Below, in pieces: positions 1 through 6,130 of a stretch of DNA of 14,004 nt. This DNA comes from Sulfurovum sp. (GTDB lineage: Bacteria; Campylobacterota; Campylobacteria; Campylobacterales; Sulfurovaceae): the NCBI GenBank assembly GCA_003978375.1, contig QNZW01000131.1, forward strand, positions 1 to 14,004, written 5' to 3'. Position numbers and translations under genes: made by a program. Within the stretch, counting starts at the first letter, position 1, and every line of letters starts with the position of its first letter. The notes below the pieces were generated by a model that ran no database searches, was not told the origin of the DNA, and saw only the letters and a list, made by a program, of their open reading frames with translations.

Positions 1-461
1 ATTTTTTTACCTGTCGCATCAAATATTGCAGCAACTGGTGTGTCTGATAACATTGCATTTTCACTTAACCATGATACAACTACGTTACCATCTGTTGTTT
101 GAATAACATCAAACTGATCTACATCATACCCATCTGTTCCGTCTACTGCTAAATTTGAAACTTTTATATCGCCTGTTCTTGCAGTTCCGTTACTTTCAAA
201 ATATCTGATTTTTAGGGTACGGTTTGTACCACCATCACCAAGTGCTGCATTATCTTCCCATACAGATGCAAAACCACCATCTTTTAAAGCTACAATCTTA
301 GCTGGTGATTCAAAATCTTCCAAATCTGTTGCAGCCAACTCTGTTTCGTGTTCAATAAAATTGTAACATTCTGATGCAAAAGTTGTATAACTTAATGCAG
401 CAATAAGTACAATATATTTACCTATACCATTTAATTTAATCATAAAATTTGACATATTCAT
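1..461 (-). CDS. Secreted repeat-containing surface protein, N-terminal part (truncated by window edge)
   Basis: The reading frame is open from the ATG at 461 to the left edge (153 codons, no stop). The start is supported by AGGAGT at 468-473. Residues 1-29 form a Sec-type signal peptide: a hydrophobic run around 16-25, then a likely cleavage after T-F-A29. Two copies of a beta-type repeat follow, at about 55-92 and 115-153. Each has the pattern hydrophobic-x-x-x-DG(G/N)-x3-(V/S)W, then a variable loop and an 'R/I-x-F-(E/D)-x-(N/T)-G' ending. This resembles the 'DGGFVVTW...FDANG' repeats of large bacterial surface and RTX-type adhesins. I infer a secreted or surface-exposed adhesin-like protein. 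Its length, export route and C-terminal anchoring lie outside the window. The long leader upstream carries two cyclic-di-GMP riboswitch aptamers in the same direction. Confidence 0.8.
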   Translation of the reverse strand, partial: MNMSNFMIKLNGIGKYIVLIAALSYTTFASECYNFIEHETELAATDLEDFESPAKIVALKDGGFASVWEDNAALGDGGTNRTLKIRYFESNGTARTGDIKVSNLAVDGTDGYDVDQFDVIQTTDGNVVVSWLSENAMLSDTPVAAIFDATGKK

Positions 462-467
462 CAATTT

Positions 468-473
468 ACTCCT
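468..473 (-). promoter_or_regulatory. Ribosome binding site of the secreted protein gene
   Basis: AGGAGT on the minus strand ends 6 bases before the ATG at 461. It selects this ATG over the in-frame ATG two codons later. Confidence 0.7.
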
Positions 474-525
474 GTTTTATATATTACTGTTGTTTATGTG
501 TTTAGATTTAACATTACTGTAGTCT

Positions 526-560
526 GATGACATACACATACACATACACACACTGTCATC
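526..560. repeat. Hexanucleotide microsatellite framed by a 7-bp inverted repeat
   Basis: Three perfect copies of CATACA (531-548) are followed by CACAC (549-553). The tract is bracketed by GATGACA (526-532) and TGTCATC (554-560), which are exact inverted repeats. In the minus-strand transcript this would be a 7-bp hairpin with the GT-rich repeat in its loop, 65-99 bases before the start codon of the secreted protein gene. Confidence 0.7.
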
Positions 561-740
561 TACGCGCCCTTACTCAATTAACCTTATATTAAGTTTTTTA
601 TTCATTGTTAACTCATATAGTATGAAAATTATTAAAAGTATTCTATTAAATAAGGATAGTCATACACTTTTAATCCATTATTTTAATAAATAAAATATAT
701 CCATACAATTAACAATTAATTGATCATTATTTTCTTTATA

Positions 741-794
741 TTAAAATGATAATAATGTCATAACTGGTATAAATAAATTCTTTATTTTTTTCAT
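741..794 (-). CDS. 17-codon mini-ORF behind riboswitch copy A (leader peptide or signal-peptide remnant)
   Basis: ATG at 794 to TAA at 741 encodes MKKIKNLFIPVMTLLSF. GGAG at 803-806 sits 8 bases before the ATG, a good spacing. The peptide has a KK-start plus a hydrophobic run like the first part of a Sec signal peptide, and then stops. It begins about 20 bases after the 3' end of aptamer A. It could be a real regulatory leader peptide, or the surviving start of a gene whose body has been lost. I see no continuation of an exported protein after the stop. Confidence 0.4.
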   Translation of the reverse strand: MKKIKNLFIPVMTLLSF

Positions 795-811
795 AAATTT
801 TACTCCACTGT

Positions 812-882
812 TAGGCAACTCAGCCATCTAAAATATTTTAGACCTGTAGCTTTCCGTCCTACCCTCACAGGCAGTTTGGCTT
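812..882 (-). promoter_or_regulatory. Cyclic-di-GMP-I (GEMM) riboswitch aptamer, copy A (gene-proximal)
   Basis: On the minus strand the element starts with GCCAAAC (880-874). A P2 hairpin follows (CTGCC / GGTAG around a GTGA tetraloop), then GACGGAAAGC (858-849). The P3 stem comes next, with a perfect TCTAAAAT/ATTTTAGA palindrome, and the element closes with CTGAGTTGCC. This is the order and spacing of the GEMM-I family. In the numbering of the Vibrio cholerae Vc2 structure (from memory), the ligand-contact bases G20 (880), A47 (853) and C92 (815) are kept. It is identical to copy B over 32 bases (849-880). P1 looks weak: the base in position 14 is A facing C93. The RBS of the 17-codon mini-ORF lies a few bases downstream, so translational control is possible. 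Confidence 0.85.
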
Positions 883-1088
883 TAGTATAATTTAATTATT
901 TAGAAAAGGTTTTTGATTAATTTTAAGAAGAAGAAAAAAACTCTTACATGAAGTTATATTTTTTTAAAAACTAAAACATAGTAAAACTATATTAAAAGCC
1001 CCTAAAAATTTATATTAAACTACGTAAAAATATATTACCTGCCCCCGGAAAACCTTTCTAAAATTTCAACTCAACAATTCTGAAACAT
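881..1088 (-). other. Spacer between the two aptamers
   Basis: This stretch is AT-rich and holds no plausible gene. It contains a G/C-rich island at 1038-1054 that can pair with aptamer B, and a weak hairpin (ATAGT/ACTAT, 978-990) followed on the minus strand by a T-rich tail, which could be a weak terminator. A TATACT box at 889-884 lies too close to copy A to leave room for its P1 strand, so I do not call a promoter there. Confidence 0.5.
1039..1054 (-). promoter_or_regulatory. Candidate anti-aptamer strand (expression platform) for riboswitch copy B
   Basis: Minus-strand GGTTTTCCG (1054-1046) can form nine consecutive pairs, one of them G-U, with CGGAAAGCC of the aptamer core (1134-1126). 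GGCAG (1043-1039) can additionally pair with CTGCC of P2 (1152-1148) in the correct nested order. The alternative fold would destroy the aptamer. A weak AT/T-rich tract follows the strand. This is inference from base complementarity only. Confidence 0.4.
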
Positions 1089-1166
1089 TAGGTAACCCGG
1101 CTGTCTATTTCATAAATAGACCCGTGGCTTTCCGTCCTACCCTCACAGGCAGTTTGGCATTTACGC
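1089..1166 (-). promoter_or_regulatory. Cyclic-di-GMP-I (GEMM) riboswitch aptamer, copy B (promoter-proximal)
   Basis: The parts follow the GEMM-I order: GCCAAAC (1158-1152), P2 with a GTGA loop, GACGGAAAGCC (1136-1126), an 8-bp P3 (GTCTATTT / AAATAGAC) and CCGGGTTACC. In Vc2 numbering G20 (1158), A47 (1131), C92 (1092) and G14 (1164) are kept. The normally G21-C46 pair is replaced by C21-G46, a compensatory swap. Compared with copy A, CGG/CCG becomes CAG/CTG and the neighbouring C-G becomes T-A, so both helices are preserved. G at position 20 points to cyclic-di-GMP rather than cGAMP. An extended -10 box lies just upstream. Confidence 0.88.
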
Positions 1167-1170
1167 TCAT

Positions 1171-1179
1171 AATATAGCA
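1171..1179 (-). promoter_or_regulatory. Promoter of the riboswitch leader
   Basis: Minus-strand TG-C-TATATT is an extended -10 box with TATATT at 1176-1171. It would start transcription near 1164, right at the 5' edge of aptamer B. No clear -35 is seen, as is usual for the vegetative promoters of this phylum. Confidence 0.5.
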
Positions 1180-1183
1180 TTTT

Positions 1184-1221
1184 TTCTATTAAAATTTGAT
1201 GAAACATTTTATTTAATAGAA
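1184..1221. repeat. 10-bp perfect inverted repeat over the -35 region of the leader promoter
   Basis: TTCTATTAAA (1184-1193) and TTTAATAGAA (1212-1221) are exact inverted repeats with an 18-base spacer. They cover the stretch just upstream of the -10 box at 1171-1176. The same TTCTATTAAA word recurs at 641-650 in the leader. This could be an operator. It lacks a T-tail on the minus strand, so it does not look like an mfd terminator. Confidence 0.45.
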
Positions 1222-1302
1222 AAGAAAGCTAATACTTAAATTACAAAAAAGCTAAAAAATACGTTATTTACAAGGATCAAACCATAAGATATAAATTTTG
1301 AA

Positions 1303-4278
1303 TTAAAATGATTTCAAATATGTCATTGCTGTCGCAATAATGTCATCATCGTCTTTAGAGTGTGATTTGAGTACTTTACGTGCTTTGCCTTCTTCTCTAA
1401 ATTCTATAAAAACATTTTCACCATAGGAAGAGACTTTACTTATACCTTGTTCTCGTGCCAATACTTTCATGACAATCACATCTATAAATTGTCTCGTAAT
1501 GGTATCAAGTTTACCAAACCTATCTGCTATTTCTGCTTCTATTTCATACACTTCTCCTGTACTTTGACAAAGAGAAAGTCTACGGTATAGCTCAAGACGC
1601 AATCTATCTTCTTCTATAAGTTCTTCATTTAAATACGCATCTATTGAGAGTTTCATATCAATAGTATGTGCCACTTCTTTATCTTGTCCTGAAAGTTCTT
1701 TAATAGCATCTTCTAACATACGCAAATAAAGACTATAACCTATCTGTTTGATATGTCCAGATTGTGCTTCTCCAATAATATTACCTCCTCCACGTATCTC
1801 TAAATCATGAAAAGCAAGTACAGCACCAGATCCTAAATCTGAATGTGATTCTAGAGCGAGTAAACGGCGTTTGGCATTGTCACTAAGACGTTCTTTATCT
1901 GTAACCATAAAATAACAATAGCCTTCCATGCCTCCACGTCCTACGCGTCCTCGAAGTTGATGTAAATCTGCTATCCCAAAATTTTCACTTCCATCAACAA
2001 TCATCGTATTGGCATGAGGCATATGTATGCCTGACTCTACAATAGAAGTAGAAAGCAATACATCATACTCTCCATCTTCAAACTTCATCATTTCATCTTC
2101 TGTCTCTTTGGCTGATATTTTAGAATGAAGTACGGCGATACGTAACTTCGGTAATATCTCTAATAATATTTTTTTCTTCTCTTCAATCCCTGCAATGGAG
2201 TTAAAGACATAAAATATCTGTCCACCTCTACGTAATTCACGAAGAATTGCCTCTTTAATCACTTTGTCATCATAAGATTTAACAAAGGTTCTTACCCCTA
2301 AACGTTCCATGGGAGGTGTAAGAATCTCAGAGAAACTCTTGACCTCTGAAAGTGCCAAATTCAATGAACGTGGTATAGGCGTAGCAGACATTGAGAGTAG
2401 ATGAATATCAATAGCTATCTCCTTAAGTCTCTCTTTTTGTTTTACGCCAAACTTATGTTCTTCATCGATAATCACAAGTGCAAGATTTTTAAATTTCGCT
2501 TTCAGTAATGCATGGGTTCCTACCACTACATCTATACTTCCACTCTCCAAACCATCTAAGGTTTGCTTTTTTTCTTTGGCTGTTGAAAATCTATCCAATT
2601 TCGCAACTTTAATACCGTGATTATAAAAACGCTCTTTTAGACTTTTGTAGTGTTGAGATGAAAGCAGCGTTGTTGGTGCTATCATCATTGCTTGATAGCC
2701 ATTTTTAATCGCTACGTACATCCCATTCATCGCTACTTCTGTTTTACCAAAACCTACATCTGCTGAGAGTAACCTATCCATCATTTTTCCAGAACTCATA
2801 TCATCAAGCATTGCATAAATAGCTCTTTCTTGATCTTCTGTATGCTCAAATCCTGCTTCAGACATAAAAATAGCATGTTCTTCCATATCTGACTTTAGTG
2901 CAATACCTTTCTTCAAATGCCGTTGCGCTGAAAGATTAATGATTTGTGAAGCAATAACAAAAAGTTTTTCTTTTACTTTGGCTTTAAGCTTTTTAAAGCT
3001 GGCTTTCCCCATGCGATCAAGCACTGGCAGTGTCCCACCTTCAGCAACATATCGATCTATCACTTCTAGATTAGACACAGGGATTAAGAGTGTATCCTCA
3101 TTTTGATACTGTATTACCACAAACTCAGAAAAAGATCCTAATACTTCTCTTTTTTCTATCCCTTTAAAAATACCTACACCATAGTTCTCATGTACCACAT
3201 AATCACCTGATTTCAATTCATCTAAAATAATAGACGCTTTTTTCGCCTTTTTACGTTTAATGGGTTTATTGAGTGAAAGAATAAGCTTATCCGAACCTAA
3301 AAGATTGACAATACCCTCTTGATAAACAAACTCTATATTTTCAAAAGAGTCTAATTCTGATCCCCTTACAATACTCTCATTTTTAGCAAGTATAATAATA
3401 TGCTTATCTTGATGTGACGCAAGAAGCTTGTTAGGATTTACAACTTCTAAATCACGATATTTAGAGCCTTCTGAAATAACAGGAAGTAAAAAATCTTTTC
3501 GTGGTATAAGTGGTTCGCTCAATGCATATATCTCTTTAAGTTCTTCATCTAAATTTGATGCCCATACGCCAGAAAATTGTTTCAAGGCACTCTCGCCTAA
3601 ATCCTCTAAATACCAAAGTCCTAAGGCATCTATATCTTTGACAAACGTATCATAACTACTTTGTTCACATCTCGATTTTAATGCTTCATATTGTGTTTTA
3701 TTTAATGCTAAAAATGTTGATGTAAAAGTAAATGATTCCAACTCATCGGGTAAACGTTTTTGAGAATTTTCATCATAATGTTGTATAGATTCTATCTCTT
3801 CATCAAATAATGAAAGACGATATGGTTTTAAAGCATCTATAGGATATATATCGATAATATCTCCACGAAAAGAAACTTCACCACGCTGTGCTGCAATGTC
3901 TGTAAAATGATATCCCCAATGATACAAAGTTTCTTTTAAATCTTGTAGCTTTATTGTCTGTGCAAACGCTATCGTTTTAGAAGCAAAATATTCTGGCTTA
4001 GGAAAAGGAATAAGTAGTGTTCTCAGTGGAGAGATGAGTACTTTTTTTTCTCTGCTTTGATGATAACCTAAAAGTTGCAAAAAAAGTGTTTGTACATCTT
4101 GTGTATATGCACGTAAATCTTCCCCTACACTTACACGTAAATCAGGCAAGACAAAGGTATCAAAACCAAGAAGTACTGCAACATCACGTATTTGCATCGC
4201 TTCTTTGTCATTGTTACAAATGAGTAGTTTTTCTTCAGTGAGTGTTTCTAAATATTCATATATATTACTTTGATACAT
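1303..4278 (-). CDS. mfd: Transcription-repair coupling factor Mfd
   Basis: Mfd is a cytoplasmic ATP-driven DNA translocase that releases RNA polymerase stalled at lesions and recruits UvrA. At 991 residues it is shorter than the E. coli enzyme (1148) but similar to those of its own phylum. Residues about 1-330 are the divergent UvrB-like region. Residues 355-412 are the CarD-like RNA polymerase-interacting domain (GDYVVHENYGVG...LLIPVSNL). The SF2 helicase motor follows, with Walker A ADVGFGKTE (506-514), DEEH (605-608), SAT (631-633) and QLRGRVGR (774-781). A C-terminal Mfd domain ends the protein. It begins with ATG at 4278, without a convincing Shine-Dalgarno, 60 bases after folC. It is the last gene of the leuS-lptE-folC-mfd run. 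Confidence 0.97.
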   Translation of the reverse strand: MYQSNIYEYLETLTEEKLLICNNDKEAMQIRDVAVLLGFDTFVLPDLRVSVGEDLRAYTQDVQTLFLQLLGYHQSREKKVLISPLRTLLIPFPKPEYFASKTIAFAQTIKLQDLKETLYHWGYHFTDIAAQRGEVSFRGDIIDIYPIDALKPYRLSLFDEEIESIQHYDENSQKRLPDELESFTFTSTFLALNKTQYEALKSRCEQSSYDTFVKDIDALGLWYLEDLGESALKQFSGVWASNLDEELKEIYALSEPLIPRKDFLLPVISEGSKYRDLEVVNPNKLLASHQDKHIIILAKNESIVRGSELDSFENIEFVYQEGIVNLLGSDKLILSLNKPIKRKKAKKASIILDELKSGDYVVHENYGVGIFKGIEKREVLGSFSEFVVIQYQNEDTLLIPVSNLEVIDRYVAEGGTLPVLDRMGKASFKKLKAKVKEKLFVIASQIINLSAQRHLKKGIALKSDMEEHAIFMSEAGFEHTEDQERAIYAMLDDMSSGKMMDRLLSADVGFGKTEVAMNGMYVAIKNGYQAMMIAPTTLLSSQHYKSLKERFYNHGIKVAKLDRFSTAKEKKQTLDGLESGSIDVVVGTHALLKAKFKNLALVIIDEEHKFGVKQKERLKEIAIDIHLLSMSATPIPRSLNLALSEVKSFSEILTPPMERLGVRTFVKSYDDKVIKEAILRELRRGGQIFYVFNSIAGIEEKKKILLEILPKLRIAVLHSKISAKETEDEMMKFEDGEYDVLLSTSIVESGIHMPHANTMIVDGSENFGIADLHQLRGRVGRGGMEGYCYFMVTDKERLSDNAKRRLLALESHSDLGSGAVLAFHDLEIRGGGNIIGEAQSGHIKQIGYSLYLRMLEDAIKELSGQDKEVAHTIDMKLSIDAYLNEELIEEDRLRLELYRRLSLCQSTGEVYEIEAEIADRFGKLDTITRQFIDVIVMKVLAREQGISKVSSYGENVFIEFREEGKARKVLKSHSKDDDDIIATAMTYLKSF

Positions 4279-4290
4279 TGATTTTATTTG

Positions 4291-4343
4291 TGTAAGATAG
4301 GATTTCTAATCCATCATATTGTGAGCAAAATGCTCATCCTACA
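4291..4343. repeat. REP-like palindromic element overlapping the folC stop codon
   Basis: The 53-base element has near-inverted ends (minus strand: TGTAGGAT at the start, ATCCTATCTTACA at the end). It contains two small hairpins: TGAGCA/TGCTCA with a 3-base loop at 4322-4336, and GGATT/AATCC with a 3-base loop at about 4300-4312. The folC TAG (4341-4339) falls inside the left end, so the last residues of FolC are set by the element. It fills nearly all of the folC-mfd gap. Whether other copies exist cannot be told from this window. Confidence 0.4.
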
Positions 4344-5487
4344 TATTCCTTTGTTTTAAAAATGCTTCTACAACATAAAATGATCCAAAAACCAAATAAT
4401 CTTCATCTTCATCTATTTTATGTTGGAAATAACTATATTCCAAACCTACAGCTTGTAATGCTTTTTCAATCTCTGCTAAAGTAGTGGCTCTTTGAGATTC
4501 TATTGGTATGATTTCTACACGTTTTATTTTAGGCTTTAATGTACGCAATACCTCTTCATAATCTTTATCATCTAAAGAGTTATAGATAAGGACGACTTTT
4601 TTATCTAAAGCTTTTTCTATTGCTTTAGCCGCTAAAGGATTGTGACCTACGTCTATGCGTATATGCTCCGTTAATGCATAAAAACGTCCAAATAGATCCA
4701 AGGTTTTTAAATCATTTGCATCATATTTAACATTTAATATATCTAGGGCTTGTAAAGCAACGGTAGCATTATCTATAAGATACGCAGCCCAACCCTTTTG
4801 TTTTGCAATACTTTCTAAAGCCGTAGATTGGAGTGTCATCTCCTTGGCTTCATATAATTTAGCACCTTTTTCTTGTGCAATCTCTTTTGCCATTTTAGCC
4901 ACCTCATCATATATCTGAGGCGCCAACAAAGCCTTCTTCTGGATACTTCGTATCTTTGTACTAGCTATTTCTTCTATGCTCTCACCCAAGAAAGCTTGAT
5001 GGTCTATGCCAATAGGTGTAATGATACTCAGTTCTTTATCATAGACATTGGTTGCATCAAATTCTCCCCCAAGTCCAGCTTCAAGTACTATGAGATCACA
5101 CTCTTCAAACACCACAAATGCCAAAAGTGTTGTATACTCAAAATAACTTAATGCCTTTGATATCTCTTGACCTAAAATTTTAAAAAGTTTTTGGTGTGCA
5201 ACTTCAAGTATCTCATCAGATGCGTCTACACCATCTATCCAAATACGTTCATTAAATTTTAAAATATGAGGAGAGGTATAATGTCCAACCTTCAATCCAC
5301 TTTTATGGGCCAAATGGGCTACCATACGTCCAGTTGAGCCTTTACCATTGGTGCCTATGATATGCACTGCTCTTGTCTGTTGGATATATGGTTTTAATTT
5401 TTCATAAGCGATACCTATACGCTTATGGTCTATCTCTTTATAATAGAGTGGTTTTTCATTGAGAAAACAATCTAAAGACGCTATCAA
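4339..5487 (-). CDS. folC: Bifunctional folylpolyglutamate / dihydrofolate synthase FolC
   Basis: FolC is a Mur-ligase-family enzyme that adds glutamate to dihydropteroate and to tetrahydrofolates in the cytoplasm, using ATP. At 382 residues it has a normal length for this phylum. The P-loop is GTNGKGST (45-52). The TSPHILKFNERI segment (71-82), the LEAGLGGEFDATN substrate/metal segment (135-147) and IDHQAFLG (161-168) follow in the family's order. The start is TTG at 5487. An in-frame TAG lies four codons upstream and no ATG is near, so TTG is forced; AGGA lies 7 bases before it. The gene sits 28 bases after lptE. The stop codon lies inside a palindromic element. Confidence 0.94.
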   Translation of the reverse strand: MIASLDCFLNEKPLYYKEIDHKRIGIAYEKLKPYIQQTRAVHIIGTNGKGSTGRMVAHLAHKSGLKVGHYTSPHILKFNERIWIDGVDASDEILEVAHQKLFKILGQEISKALSYFEYTTLLAFVVFEECDLIVLEAGLGGEFDATNVYDKELSIITPIGIDHQAFLGESIEEIASTKIRSIQKKALLAPQIYDEVAKMAKEIAQEKGAKLYEAKEMTLQSTALESIAKQKGWAAYLIDNATVALQALDILNVKYDANDLKTLDLFGRFYALTEHIRIDVGHNPLAAKAIEKALDKKVVLIYNSLDDKDYEEVLRTLKPKIKRVEIIPIESQRATTLAEIEKALQAVGLEYSYFQHKIDEDEDYLVFGSFYVVEAFLKQRNM

Positions 5488-5515
5488 GATATTATCCTAT
5501 GCTTACAGACAATTA

Positions 5516-6094
5516 CTAAAGCGTTTTATTGATATCTGTCACTTGCATAGTGACAGTCTCATCACTCTTTTTAGTGTCAGTCGTTCCTTTGGCTGCAACA
5601 TACGCTAAGAATTCATCCAAAGCTTTTTCAAGACCTTTTCTAATTGCCTCTGTTCTAAGTTTAGAAGATTGCAATGAAGAAGCTTGAATTTCAGATTCTA
5701 CCCTAGCACTGATATTTTTTTTCAATACACCTCTTTTTGTAATCATTTTGAAACGTACTCTGACATTGGCACGGTATCGTGTTATATATCCATTGGTATA
5801 TGCAAGTGCTCGAAACGTCGTGCCTTGGTAACTCACATAAATTTGACTTTGTGCTTGTTCTTTAGGTACAACACGTCCTTTAAATCGTGTATAAATAAGA
5901 CGATTCATCTCATCTTTCACATAAGGTGCATTCTCTGGCTCTGCTCTATCAACCTCTACTTCTACATATACTGTATCTGAAAACATCTCTTTAATATATT
6001 GAGAAGAGGGTTTATACCCACAAGCACTTAACAAGAAAGTTAGTGTAACGCCCAACAACACATAATACAGAGTAAACTTTTTATTTATTTGCAT
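5516..6094 (-). CDS. lptE: LPS-assembly lipoprotein LptE
   Basis: This is the outer-membrane lipoprotein that plugs and assists LptD in inserting lipopolysaccharide. The signal peptide (about 1-24) ends in the lipobox L-S-A-C with the lipidated cysteine at C25, followed by GYKPSS. The rest shows the alternating beta-strand and helix pattern of the family: a VYVEVEVDRAEPENAP strand, then RLIYTRFKGRVV, and a C-terminal helix rich in A/E/K (about 140-165). At 192 residues the length fits. AGGA lies 7 bases before the ATG. The gene sits between leuS and folC, the place where I recall lptE in Campylobacter jejuni. The sequence family is poorly conserved, so position and architecture carry part of the call. 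Confidence 0.85.
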   Translation of the reverse strand: MQINKKFTLYYVLLGVTLTFLLSACGYKPSSQYIKEMFSDTVYVEVEVDRAEPENAPYVKDEMNRLIYTRFKGRVVPKEQAQSQIYVSYQGTTFRALAYTNGYITRYRANVRVRFKMITKRGVLKKNISARVESEIQASSLQSSKLRTEAIRKGLEKALDEFLAYVAAKGTTDTKKSDETVTMQVTDINKTL

Positions 6095-6130
6095 CTTTTT
6101 TTCCTATGCCTTTATTAAATATTTATCATA

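Larger units (their letters stand above)
462..740 (-). other. AT-rich leader between the mini-ORF and the secreted protein gene
   Basis: There is no gene here. It holds a 9-bp inverted repeat (ATTAAAAGT 631-639, ACTTTTAAT 666-674) with TTCTATTAAA in its loop, and the microsatellite hairpin at 526-560. No G/C-rich terminator hairpin is visible, so transcripts from the riboswitches could continue into the secreted protein gene. Confidence 0.5.

Noticed and set aside
530..560. CRISPR-like or tandem-repeat array
   Set aside because: The units are only 6 bases long with no spacers. It is a simple microsatellite.
884..889. TATACT as a separate promoter for riboswitch copy A
   Set aside because: Transcription would start at about 877, inside the conserved GCCAAAC of the aptamer, so the RNA could not fold properly.
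978..990. ATAGT/ACTAT hairpin with a T-rich tail as an intrinsic terminator behind riboswitch B
   Set aside because: A 5-bp stem that is almost all A-T is too weak to call. It is noted only as a possibility in the spacer entry.
3428..3655. Open frame on the plus strand inside mfd
   Set aside because: It lies antisense to a strongly conserved gene, has no RBS, and encodes a low-complexity S/K-rich product without family features. The other antisense frames in folC, lptE, leuS, the peptidase gene and dnaX were rejected for the same reason.
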